A DNA stretch of 64,000 nucleotides, taken from Fibrobacter sp. (GTDB lineage Bacteria; Fibrobacterota; Chitinivibrionia; Chitinivibrionales; Chitinispirillaceae). The DNA is taken from the NCBI GenBank assembly GCA_012523595.1, contig JAAYIG010000105.1, forward strand, positions 62,001 to 126,000, written 5' to 3'. The notes under the pieces were generated by a model. That model saw only the letters and a list, made by a program, of their open reading frames with translations, ran no database searches and was not told the DNA's origin. The stretch's first letter is position 1; each line of letters begins with the position of its first letter. This document shows, piece after piece, positions 29,070 to 37,269 of this stretch. The translations under genes were made by a program, and so were the position numbers.

Positions 29070-29849
29070 TTATTCGGGCGAATCAGACCAGAGAGATATA
29101 GCAGCTTTTTTCAAATCCTCATACCAGGAACGAACCTGTTCTGCAGAGACACCCAGACCTGACGCTACACTATCAAGAGGAGTTCCACATTCGACTTTCA
29201 CAATCGCATCCCACCGTGTCTTTGGTGTAATCACTTTTAATTGTTCGGGGATGCTCTCTCCCTCAATTTTAACAGTTTCTCCTGAATAACCGATTTCGAC
29301 TTTTTTTCCCTGCCTTACTTCCAAAACAATTCTCTCCAGCTTTACATCAAGCGGTTCCGAACCATCATAACCAATAGCAGAGAATGCAATTTTTCCATAA
29401 GGATCGATTACAAACAAAGCCGGAAGTGCCTCTACACCATACCTCTGCGCTGTTTTCCTGTAAGGATCCAGAAGCACCGGGATACTATATCCCTTTTCTT
29501 TGATAAAAGGGGAAACAAGCGATGCACCCTCTTTGTCGATACTTATGCAGAATACCTTTACACTGTCATCTTTGTGTTTTTTGGAAAACCTCATCAGTTC
29601 AGGCATCTCTTTTTGACAAGGTTTGCAGTAAGTCGCCCAGAAGCTCAGAACAACGACCTGCCTTACAGAATTAATGTGTGGCTTTATCAGAGTGTCTCCG
29701 CAGAAAACACGCAAACTGACACGATCACCGTTAAGCGCGGGAAGAGAGAATGTTGGTGCAGCCGAACCGGGAGGAAGCAATGCGGTATTGCCGGTAACAG
29801 GCTGAAAACAAACCAGGAAAATCAACAGGGCAAGGATTCTGGCTTTCAC
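29070..29849 (-). CDS. TlpA/ResA-like periplasmic thioredoxin with C-terminal extension
   Basis: A 259-residue secreted thiol-disulfide protein: signal peptide (residues 1-20), an AhpC/TSA-like thioredoxin fold with the redox motif CKPC in WATYCKPCQKEMPEL (about 75-78), and the cis-proline segment VEALPALFVIDPYG. After the fold, residues 185-259 form an extension ending in a helix-turn-helix-like segment (TPLDSVASGLGVSAEQVRSW) unlike normal TlpA. It may reduce cytochrome or other cysteine pairs in the periplasm. It lies 21 bases after proC, in the rho-proC transcript. Confidence 0.8.
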   Translation of the reverse strand: MKARILALLIFLVCFQPVTGNTALLPPGSAAPTFSLPALNGDRVSLRVFCGDTLIKPHINSVRQVVVLSFWATYCKPCQKEMPELMRFSKKHKDDSVKVFCISIDKEGASLVSPFIKEKGYSIPVLLDPYRKTAQRYGVEALPALFVIDPYGKIAFSAIGYDGSEPLDVKLERIVLEVRQGKKVEIGYSGETVKIEGESIPEQLKVITPKTRWDAIVKVECGTPLDSVASGLGVSAEQVRSWYEDLKKAAISLWSDSPE

Positions 29850-29870
29850 TAATAAACCTCTTCTGAATAC

Positions 29871-30674
29871 TTATGATCCAAGCTGTTCTGATCGCCTGGT
29901 GGCAGCCACAACCGCTGAGATCACAGCATGCTTAAAAGCGTTCTCCTCCAGGGCAAGAAGACCACTTGCAGTCGTCCCCGCCGGAGACATGACTTTAGAT
30001 TTAAGAGTAGAAGGATTCTCACCGGTTTTGATGATCATCCCGGCAGATCCGACAACAGTCTGCAGAGCGCATTCTCGTGCGATTTCGTATGGAAGCCCGG
30101 CAGTGACACCACCTTCAATAAGGGCTTCGATAAAAAGGAAAACATAAGCAGGGCCGCTTCCCGAAAGCCCGGTTACCGCGTTAAGCATTTTTTCCGGGAC
30201 AGAAAGGACCTTCCCACAGGCGCTGAGGAGCTTCTCTACTATGCCAGAGTCATCTTTACTGCAATTGACACTAAGAGAATAGGCGTTCATTCCCTCACCG
30301 ACAAGCGCCGGTGTATTGGGCATCACTCTGCAGATTCTCGCACCGGATGGGAGTGATTTCCGGAACGTTGAAATGCTCACACCTGCAGCTATTGAAATCC
30401 ATATTGGTTTCAGAAGATCGGATTCTTTTACGGAGGAAAACAGGTTTAGAGCAGATGCAACATCGGAGGGCTTGACTGCCACAATCACGGCCGATGTAGT
30501 CCTGTCTCCGGAAAACCAGTCAGAGGGAGGAAGTATCTTTACAGAATGTTCGAGCTTTTCACAAGCTTTTTGATTCTGATCGAAAGCCAATATTTCAATA
30601 CCGCTGATCTTTGACAGAAACGCGTTGATCAGGGCAGATCCCATGTTGCCGGTACCTAAAACACCGACTCTCAT
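29871..30674 (-). CDS. proC: Pyrroline-5-carboxylate reductase
   Basis: The 267-residue enzyme makes proline from 1-pyrroline-5-carboxylate with NAD(P)H. The Rossmann start MRVGVLGTGNMGSALI has the GxGxMG nucleotide motif. The family signature appears as NAVTGLSGSGPAYVFLFIEA, followed by SPAGTTASGLLALEE. Full length. It starts 27 bases after rho and is followed by the thioredoxin-like gene. Confidence 0.95.
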   Translation of the reverse strand: MRVGVLGTGNMGSALINAFLSKISGIEILAFDQNQKACEKLEHSVKILPPSDWFSGDRTTSAVIVAVKPSDVASALNLFSSVKESDLLKPIWISIAAGVSISTFRKSLPSGARICRVMPNTPALVGEGMNAYSLSVNCSKDDSGIVEKLLSACGKVLSVPEKMLNAVTGLSGSGPAYVFLFIEALIEGGVTAGLPYEIARECALQTVVGSAGMIIKTGENPSTLKSKVMSPAGTTASGLLALEENAFKHAVISAVVAATRRSEQLGS

Positions 30675-30701
30675 ATCTCTCCTCCAGTGTCAGGCAAATC
30701 C

Positions 30702-31949
30702 TCAGCTTTTCATAACATCCAGGAATTCTCTGTTTGTCTTGGTGCTGCTGATCTTTTCAATCAGAAATTCCATCATTTCCACAGGAGTCATGGTAGCCAG
30801 GAATTTACGAAGTATCCACATGCGGTTAAGTTCCTCTTCAGACAGCAGCAGTTCCTCTTTACGGGTTCCGGATCTCATCAGATCTATCGCGGGATAGATT
30901 CTGCGATCGGCGATCTTACGATCGAGAACAAGTTCCATATTACCGGTTCCCTTGAACTCCTCGAAAATCACCTCGTCCATCCTGCTTCCGGTTTCTATCA
31001 GAGCGGTAGCGATGATTGTAAGGCTTCCGCCATTGTCAATGTTTCGGGCAGCTCCGAAAAATCTTTTTGGTTTGTAGAGAGCCTGAGAATCCACACCACC
31101 GGAGAGAATTCTCCCAGAGTGGGGAGCCACTGTATTATGAGCCCTGGCCAGCCTGGTTATACTGTCAAGCAGGATCACTACATCGCGGTTGTGCTCAACA
31201 AGACGCTTGGCACGCTCGATGGCCATTTCTGCAACCACGACATGTCTTTCAGCCGGCTCATCGAAAGTGGAACTTATGATCTCGGCCTTGACAGAGCGCT
31301 GCATATCGGTCACTTCCTCAGGACGTTCATCGATAAGCAGTACGATCAGGAAAACTTCAGGATGATTATGCAGGATAGCGTTGGCGATGCTTTTAAGAAG
31401 GACTGTTTTTCCGGTACGCGGAGGTGCGACGATCAATCCTCTCTGGCCTTTCCCGATAGGAGTCAGGAGATTCATGATTCTGGTAGCGACATCTTTGTTA
31501 TTGTACTCCAGGTTGAATCTCTCGTTGGGAAAAAGAGGCGTGAGGTCGTCAAAGTTAATCTTCTTTTTACACTCTTCCGGGTCCTCAAAGTTCACCATCT
31601 CCACACGAAGGAGAGCAAAATACCTCTCGGAGTCTTTGGGAGGACGGACCTGACCTGAAACTGTATCCCCGGTTTTCAGATAGAATCTTTTTATCTGTGA
31701 AGGTGACACATAGATATCATCGGGACCACTTAAATAGCTATTGAGAGGTGAGCGAAGAAATCCGAAACCATCAGGCATTATTTCCAGCACTCCCTCGGCA
31801 AACATCTGCCCGTTCTGAGCGGCTTCAGCCTGAAGGATCTTGAAGATAAGTTCCTGGCGTCGCAAATTGCGATGCTCCCCTACATTGTAGGTAGCAGCCA
31901 GATCGTTCAGCTCAGTCATTGATTTTGACTTCAGTTCAGCAACATTCAT
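30702..31949 (-). CDS. rho: Transcription termination factor Rho
   Basis: A full 415-residue Rho. The N-terminal helical domain is followed by the RNA-binding cold-shock-like fold ([22 protein letters not shown]), Walker A in [16 protein letters not shown] (about residue 173), Walker B in [14 protein letters not shown], and the Q/R loop segments ([21 protein letters not shown]). The hexameric ATPase releases RNA polymerase at unstructured RNA. No large N-terminal insertion is present. A long non-coding leader precedes it. Confidence 0.98.
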   Translation of the reverse strand: MNVAELKSKSMTELNDLAATYNVGEHRNLRRQELIFKILQAEAAQNGQMFAEGVLEIMPDGFGFLRSPLNSYLSGPDDIYVSPSQIKRFYLKTGDTVSGQVRPPKDSERYFALLRVEMVNFEDPEECKKKINFDDLTPLFPNERFNLEYNNKDVATRIMNLLTPIGKGQRGLIVAPPRTGKTVLLKSIANAILHNHPEVFLIVLLIDERPEEVTDMQRSVKAEIISSTFDEPAERHVVVAEMAIERAKRLVEHNRDVVILLDSITRLARAHNTVAPHSGRILSGGVDSQALYKPKRFFGAARNIDNGGSLTIIATALIETGSRMDEVIFEEFKGTGNMELVLDRKIADRRIYPAIDLMRSGTRKEELLLSEEELNRMWILRKFLATMTPVEMMEFLIEKISSTKTNREFLDVMKS

Positions 31950-32295
31950 TCATACACCTCGATTGAATGGAAAAAGTTTACAGCAATTATCTATCAAAAA
32001 AACAACACTTATGTATCTGGAATTTTTCTTAAGTTTGAAGAACTTACAACGATGCTTTCATGAAGATTATCTACTCACTGTTTACATCAGATATTCACAG
32101 AATTACTTGAATGCAAATCTCAATTGAAACCTTAGAATGGATTGCCCAATTGAACTGGTGTAAAACGCGAGGTCAAATAGGGTTGAAAGGAAGCGTCGTC
32201 TTCACTTCCTGATATAAAATCATCAAAAGCGGAATCGTTGTCAAGTTTTTTTTACCTGTATTTTATTACGCAATCTCGAATTGATTATTTTCATC
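31950..32295. other. rho leader / intergenic region
   Basis: This AT-rich 346-base gap holds no convincing reading frame or structured RNA that I can name. On the minus strand a TTGACA occurs at 32239-32244, with a T/A-rich stretch near 32213-32222, though at a spacing longer than ideal. Transcription from there would give a rho leader of about 255 bases, which could allow Rho to regulate itself, as known for other rho genes. Inference. Confidence 0.3.
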
Positions 32296-33468
32296 TCACT
32301 CCAGAACCTTCAATACCAACCCTTTCAGATATTCCCCTTCCTTGTGAGCAATGTTGACAGGATGGTCGGGCCCGGAAGACAGTACATGCAAAACCTGCAC
32401 CTGCCGTCCTGCATCGGAAGCGGCTGAAAAAGCTATCTGACGAAACAGTTTGGGGTCAACCGCGTTTGAACAGGAAAAGGTAAAAATAATCCCCGCCGGC
32501 TCTATTTTCTTAATGGCAATGAGGTTAATATCCTTATATCCTCTGCAGGCGGTTCTCAGTTCTCCGGGATGCCTGGCAAACTTTGGAGGATCCAGCACTA
32601 TAAGATCATATTTTCTGTCGGATTCCCGAAGGTACTTGAAAATATCTGAGGATATAAAATTCACTTTCTCTTTTGAGAATCCGTTTTCAAGTACATTCTG
32701 CTCAGCCCACCTCAGTGCAGGCCTGGATATATCCACAAGGTCAACACTTTTAACACCTGCAGAAAGCGCATTTACCGAAAAGGCACCACTGTAGCAGAAA
32801 CAATCACACATTCGTCTGTCGAGTGCATACCTTTTCAAGAGGTTTCTGTTCTGGCGCTGATCAAAAAAGAAACCGGTCTTCTGACCAGATTCCACATCAG
32901 CCCTGAATTTCAAACCGTTTTCACTTAACAGAAGATTCTCAGGCACTTTCCCTGTAAGAATCCCGCTGCTTTCCGCCAATCCCTCCCGCTTTCGCGCATC
33001 AGTGTCGGACCGTTCGTAAATAAAAGCCGGAGAGAGTTCCTGGTTTAAAATATCAATAATACTGTTTCTGAAAAGTTCCATGCCGGCAGTAAGAATCTGG
33101 ATCACCAGTCCTGAGGAATACTTGTCTACAATCAGCCCCGGTAAAAAATCGCCCTCGGAATTTACAAGCCGGCAGGAATCCGTCTCATTGTCCAGAATTG
33201 CCTTCCTGGCACTTACAGCTCTGGCAATCCTGAACTTAAGAGTATCAGAATCAAATTTCTCATTGTGATGGGAAAGGATACGGACATTGATAGCAGATTG
33301 CGGATTATAATATCCTAAGGCAAGACACTCTCCGTTGTGAGAGAAAACCCTGCACTGCCCGCCATTTTCTCCAGTTCCCCCCACTTTGGATATTGCTCCG
33401 GAGAATATCCATGGATGGCCCATCCGTACTGGTTTGTCCCGCCCGGCTTTCAAATAGACTTCAAACAT
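32296..33468 (-). CDS. RlmI-like 23S rRNA m5C methyltransferase
   Basis: About 390 residues with an N-terminal PUA domain (RMGHPWIFSGAI, LALGYYNPQSAINVRIL) and a SAM-dependent methyltransferase domain. The latter includes RMCDCFCYSGAFSVNAL (motif I region) and the catalytic-type VLDPPKFARHPGEL. RlmI makes 5-methylcytosine at 23S position 1962; the match in layout and length is good, but target and symbol are by family. The ATG at 33468 is used; the frame is open to a TTG at 33480, whose ribosome-binding site would be too close. It overlaps the upstream receiver gene by 8 bases, so the two are co-translated. Confidence 0.85.
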   Translation of the reverse strand: MFEVYLKAGRDKPVRMGHPWIFSGAISKVGGTGENGGQCRVFSHNGECLALGYYNPQSAINVRILSHHNEKFDSDTLKFRIARAVSARKAILDNETDSCRLVNSEGDFLPGLIVDKYSSGLVIQILTAGMELFRNSIIDILNQELSPAFIYERSDTDARKREGLAESSGILTGKVPENLLLSENGLKFRADVESGQKTGFFFDQRQNRNLLKRYALDRRMCDCFCYSGAFSVNALSAGVKSVDLVDISRPALRWAEQNVLENGFSKEKVNFISSDIFKYLRESDRKYDLIVLDPPKFARHPGELRTACRGYKDINLIAIKKIEPAGIIFTFSCSNAVDPKLFRQIAFSAASDAGRQVQVLHVLSSGPDHPVNIAHKEGEYLKGLVLKVLE

Positions 33469-33868
33469 CGCAACCGCCAATACTCCCCAGAACAGCCCCG
33501 ATCTCGTTTCGGGTATAAGGTTTCTTTATTGCGGCTTTGAAGCCATAGCGAGATGGATCTGCCAGAACAGGATCACTGGAATATCCGCTTGTAGCAATTG
33601 CTTTGATATCGGTAAATTCCCGGTTCAATATCTCAAGCACCTCCTGCCCCCCCATGCCGCCTTTGATTGTCAAATCGAGAATCAGGAAATCAAATTTCTC
33701 TCCGGCTTCTCTTCTTTCTCTGTAAACCTTCAGCGCCTCAGCACCGGATAAAACTCCTCTGACCTCATATCCAATGCTCCGAAGGATGCTTTCAGCCATC
33801 TTTATAATGCTCGGCTCGTCATCCAAAAAAAGCACTCGTTTGTTTTTCCCAGATTCCGGAGATCGCAT
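33461..33868 (-). CDS. Stand-alone response-regulator receiver protein
   Basis: A 135-residue single receiver domain. The acidic pair is in VLFLDDEPS, the phospho-accepting Asp in FLILDLTIKG, the Thr/Ser switch in AIATSGYSSDP, and the Lys in IKKPYTRNE. The pattern, with GYSSDPVL and KPYT, resembles the C-terminal receivers of CckA-type hybrid kinases more than CheY. There is no output domain. It may be the phospho-carrier for a hybrid kinase elsewhere. It overlaps rlmI at its 3-prime end. Confidence 0.85.
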   Translation of the reverse strand: MRSPESGKNKRVLFLDDEPSIIKMAESILRSIGYEVRGVLSGAEALKVYRERREAGEKFDFLILDLTIKGGMGGQEVLEILNREFTDIKAIATSGYSSDPVLADPSRYGFKAAIKKPYTRNEIGAVLGSIGGCDV

Positions 33869-34019
33869 AATTTGAGCTTTCTTGTATCCCGGTCAGACCG
33901 GATACACTGCAACACCTTCGCCCTGAAAAAAATCAGGTCATGGTGGAGGAGGTTTGAATGAATATTCTACCAGAGGAAGAATACTTTTTTTCAAGAGAGA
34001 TTACTTCCCTCTAAAAATA

Positions 34020-34670
34020 TCACAAAAGCAACACAAAGTAAACCAGGTTTGTTAATCGCAGTGCCCGATAAGTAAACAGTACCGCAAACAGAACAAGTAA
34101 AGCGGCACATGAACCGATCAGTATCCTGTAAAAGTTGTCGCTGAAAAGCTGTTTGCCTTTACTTATTATTATGCCCACTGTTACATACCACAGGAAATCC
34201 GCCAGAATGTGCCCGAAAAAAAAAGCGATTGCATCCAAAGGACCTCTGGAATAAGCCTGAAGAATATACCCCATGCCAATACTTATCCACCAGACACTCC
34301 AATAGGGGTTTCCAATACTGAGGAGCAACCCGGCTAAAAAGAGTTTGTGCTGCTTTTTGTAAGGAGCGGATAATTCTTTGAGGGATAAAGAGGGCAGAGA
34401 ACGGATCATCCCGACTGCCATCCAGATCAGAACAACACTTCCGAAAAACCCGGTGAAAATAGTGACAGGTTTACTGGAAAGCAACGGAGCAGCACCCATG
34501 AAAAGGAAAAGAACCAGAAGGATTTCCAGAAAGGCATGCCCGGAAACAAGGATAAAAGAGGCTTTTTTGCCGAAACGTGCACTCTCTGATACAGTTGCTG
34601 TAAGCAGAGGCCCCGGCATCAGTGCACCGGAGAGGGCGATTGTGAAAGATGTAATAAAGGTAGAAATCAT
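34020..34670 (-). CDS. LysE-family amino-acid exporter
   Basis: About 216 residues with six predicted membrane helices and the LysE/RhtB N-terminal signature SGALMPGPLLTATVSESARF. Proteins of this family export amino acids or other small metabolites. The second in-frame ATG (34670) is used because the family normally begins only a few residues before this signature and a GGA box precedes it; the longest frame starts at 34703. No neighbour hints at the substrate. Confidence 0.8.
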   Translation of the reverse strand: MISTFITSFTIALSGALMPGPLLTATVSESARFGKKASFILVSGHAFLEILLVLFLFMGAAPLLSSKPVTIFTGFFGSVVLIWMAVGMIRSLPSLSLKELSAPYKKQHKLFLAGLLLSIGNPYWSVWWISIGMGYILQAYSRGPLDAIAFFFGHILADFLWYVTVGIIISKGKQLFSDNFYRILIGSCAALLVLFAVLFTYRALRLTNLVYFVLLL

Positions 34671-34755
34671 AGTTATTCCATTAAAATATTTCCCGAAAAT
34701 CATTTTTCAGGTTTGCATTGGAAATTGACCGATTTTCAAATCACTTGCCAAAACC

Positions 34756-34784
34756 TTGCACGATTTGTATTCACATAATATTTT
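34756..34784 (+). promoter_or_regulatory. Candidate pal promoter
   Basis: TTGCAC (34756-34761) and TATTTT (34779-34784) are separated by 17 bases, about 70 bases before the pal start. Match by eye. Confidence 0.45.
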
Positions 34785-34856
34785 TAGTTTTGCGGTGAGA
34801 ATATAATTCCTGTAGAGTATTCCACACTATATATACCCCAAATGCAGGGAGGTACA

Positions 34857-35387
34857 ATGACAAAGTTTCTGAATCCAATGTGGGTAGCCCTGGTAACAGC
34901 CAGTCTCGCATTTGTCGGCTGCCAGAAAAAAGTTACCAAAGTTGAAGAACCCCCACCCCCTCCTCCACCCCCCGTAGTGGTTGAGGAACCACCGCCTCCT
35001 CCTCCACCGGAGCCGGTAGTGGAAGATATTTCGGGCCGACTCAATGAGCTTTTACAGCCAGTATATTTTGATTTTGACAAATCGGATCTAAAGTATGATG
35101 CTATAAGCCGTCTTGAAATGATAGCCTCATTTTTAAGAGAACATCCTTCTGTAAGGCTTTTGGCGCAGGGGCACGCTGATGAGCGTGGTTCATCAGAGTA
35201 CAACATGGGTCTGGGTGAGAACCGCTCCAAATCAGTGCGTAACTATCTGACCTCCTATGGTATCAGCCTGGATCGTATTGATGTTACATCTTTTGGTGAG
35301 GAGCGCCCTGTATCGGTCAATTGCGGAAGTGATGACTACTGTCATGGTCAAAATCGCCGGGTTGACTGGCAAGTATTATCGAAATAA
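34857..35387 (+). CDS. pal: Peptidoglycan-associated lipoprotein (Pal/OmpA family)
   Basis: About 176 residues. A lipoprotein signal peptide ends at FVGC, then comes a proline-rich spacer (PPPPPPPVVVEEPP), then an OmpA-like peptidoglycan-binding domain (YFDFDKSDL, AQGHADERGSSEYNMGLGEN, GQNRRVDWQV). It links the outer membrane to the cell wall. The start at 34857 is preceded by GGGAGG; a longer frame from 34842 would add five residues. It stands alone, away from tolQ/tolR. The motor cluster at 5-16 kb has its own OmpA protein. A strong terminator follows. Confidence 0.92.
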   Translation: MTKFLNPMWVALVTASLAFVGCQKKVTKVEEPPPPPPPPVVVEEPPPPPPPEPVVEDISGRLNELLQPVYFDFDKSDLKYDAISRLEMIASFLREHPSVRLLAQGHADERGSSEYNMGLGENRSKSVRNYLTSYGISLDRIDVTSFGEERPVSVNCGSDDYCHGQNRRVDWQVLSK

Positions 35388-35411
35388 CATCTTATACATA
35401 ATGTAATGAGT

Positions 35412-35447
35412 AAAAAGCACGGGTAATAAAAACCCGTGCTTTTTTTT
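35412..35447 (+). terminator. Intrinsic terminator after pal
   Basis: A 12-bp stem (35413-35424 with 35432-35443), a 7-base loop and an extended T-run to 35447. Textbook Rho-independent terminator, 25 bases after pal. Confidence 0.93.
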
Positions 35448-35620
35448 GAAGATTCTCAATTTGAGAATATTTCTCCATCCGAACCACCAAAGAATCTACT
35501 CAAACCGCGTATTTTACAAAACGGCAAATGGCATTCTGATTGCTATTTCTTTATTAAGCAGCATCAACAAATTTACTCATACCAAAGCGGCATTTGACAG
35601 AGTCGCACAGAGGGCTATTC

Positions 35621-36757
35621 ATGCCAGTTATAGCAAATCAGATGTGGGCCATCCGCAATTTAGAACTGATAAAGGCGGCTATCGAGGGGGCAAAAAGTGT
35701 ACTGATCTGTGGTCATTGCAACCCTGATGGGGATTCGATGGGGGCAATACTTTCCCTTGGACTTGGTTTGGAAAGTCTGGGGAAGAGAGTATTTATGCTC
35801 TGTACCGATCCGGTACCAAACAATTACAGGACGCTCCCTGGTGCAAAGCAGTTGGTTGGCAGTGTGTCCCGGGAGATTGATCTGGGGATAGCGGTTGACT
35901 GCGGGAGCAAGGAGATGATGGGGCCGGCTTACGCTTACTTTAAGCGGGCTGCGCAAACCATCGAAATCGACCACCATCGGTCCAGAATCTCTTTTGCAGA
36001 TCTTTCTATGGTGGACTCAGATGCCTGCTCAGCGGGCGAACTGGTTTATGAGCTGCTTTCAGAGCTTGGAGTTTTAATCAACAATGAAATTGCGCAGAAT
36101 GTTCTTACTTCAATTATAGTAGAAACGAATTCTTTTCGCCTCCCCGGAATCCGCTCCCGCACATTTGAGATCTGTGCTGAGTTAATCAGGACCGGTCTGG
36201 ATTTCCAGAAACTTGCTGAAACCGTCTATTGGGTTACCTCCAGGCAGACAGCACTGCTGTCAGGGATCTGCATGTCACGCTGCCGTTTTATAGAGGGTGG
36301 AGAGATAGCCTGGACATCATTGACTCGTAAAGATTTCCTGAGGGCCTCAGCCTGTGATGCCGATGCGGATAAGGTGCCTGAAAAGATCCGTTCTATTCAG
36401 GGTGTGAAACTGGCTGTTTTATTCCGGGAGAGAGAGGATTTGAGCTGGAGGGTCAGCCTTCGGTCCAAAGATGGAATCGATGTGGCGAAACTGGCAGAAA
36501 GGTTTGGAGGTGGTGGTCACAAAAGCGCTGCAGGTTTTACCATTGCCAGCAAGAAGAAATCTCTCAGAAAAATACTCGATGCTGCAGTCGACCTGCTTTC
36601 AACACACAGGAAGAGTTTAATCAAAAAGCAGGGCATAAATTCCGGAGTTATCGATGCAGTTACTTATTATGAAAAGCTATGCTCCAAAGACAGGGCTAAA
36701 TTGAGCTGGCAGGATGCTCTCTATACTGAGCCGTTAAGCCAGAAGATCGCATTCTGA
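35621..36757 (+). CDS. DHH-family phosphoesterase, NrnA-like (oligoribonuclease / pAp phosphatase)
   Basis: About 378 residues with the DHH phosphoesterase motifs in order: GHCNPDGDSMGAI, the D in AVDCGS, the DHH motif in IEIDHHRSRISFADL, and the DHHA1 motif GGGGHKSAAGFTI near the C-terminus. NrnA proteins degrade very short RNAs and dephosphorylate 3-prime-phosphoadenosine 5-prime-phosphate. A C-terminal tail of about 60 residues goes beyond the usual length. The ATG at 35621 has GAGGG 7 bases upstream; an upstream in-frame TTG (35594) is less likely. Confidence 0.88.
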   Translation: MPVIANQMWAIRNLELIKAAIEGAKSVLICGHCNPDGDSMGAILSLGLGLESLGKRVFMLCTDPVPNNYRTLPGAKQLVGSVSREIDLGIAVDCGSKEMMGPAYAYFKRAAQTIEIDHHRSRISFADLSMVDSDACSAGELVYELLSELGVLINNEIAQNVLTSIIVETNSFRLPGIRSRTFEICAELIRTGLDFQKLAETVYWVTSRQTALLSGICMSRCRFIEGGEIAWTSLTRKDFLRASACDADADKVPEKIRSIQGVKLAVLFREREDLSWRVSLRSKDGIDVAKLAERFGGGGHKSAAGFTIASKKKSLRKILDAAVDLLSTHRKSLIKKQGINSGVIDAVTYYEKLCSKDRAKLSWQDALYTEPLSQKIAF

Positions 36758-36790
36758 ATTCTTTTCTTTAATAGCAAAAGGAGTGTTGCC

Positions 36791-37210
36791 ATGACCTGGA
36801 CAGGACTAGAAACCTTCGATACTACAGTGCAGAAAGCTGATATATGGCTGAAGGAAATAATGATGGAGCTTAACACCGACAGCAGGCGCATCGCTTACAT
36901 GGCACTGCGTTCTGTTCTTCTGGCTTTGAGGGACAGACTTACTGTCGATGAGGCAGCCGATCTTGGGTCACAGTTGCCTCTTCTTATCAGGGGTATCTAC
37001 TACGATGAATGGGTTCCATCAAGAAACCCCATCAAGGATCGACATCTCGATGAATTCCTGGCCCGTATTCAAGAACGTTACAATGGGGAAACAGATATAA
37101 AGGCGATGACCAAGGCCGTATTTAAAGTGCTGAGGCACAGAGTGACTGAAGGGGAGATTAAGGATGTAAAGGGTATGATGCCTGATGAGTTAAAGGAACT
37201 CTGGAGCTGA
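36791..37210 (+). CDS. DUF2267 protein
   Basis: The 139-residue helical protein matches DUF2267 along its whole length (GLETFDTTVQKADIWLKEIM, YMALRSVLLALRDRLTVDEA, ADLGSQLPLLIRGIYYDEW). These are small soluble proteins of unknown function often seen near stress genes. It follows nrnA after 33 bases and may be co-transcribed. The family call is good; the role is not known. Confidence 0.85.
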   Translation: MTWTGLETFDTTVQKADIWLKEIMMELNTDSRRIAYMALRSVLLALRDRLTVDEAADLGSQLPLLIRGIYYDEWVPSRNPIKDRHLDEFLARIQERYNGETDIKAMTKAVFKVLRHRVTEGEIKDVKGMMPDELKELWS

Positions 37211-37225
37211 AATATTAAATTCTGT

Positions 37226-37254
37226 CGGGAGGGGCACAAAAAAAGTCCCTCCCG
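37226..37254. terminator. Convergent hairpin, possible bidirectional terminator
   Basis: CGGGAGGG (37226-37233) pairs with CCCTCCCG (37247-37254) across a 13-base A-rich loop, between two converging genes. Neither side has a good T-run, so efficiency is uncertain. Confidence 0.45.
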
Positions 37255-37269
37255 TAACCATAAACACTC

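Noticed and set aside
30687-31658. A 323-codon plus-strand frame over rho
   Set aside because: Antisense to an intact rho; composition (His, Ser, Asn, Phe rich) is typical of an antisense frame and shows no motifs.
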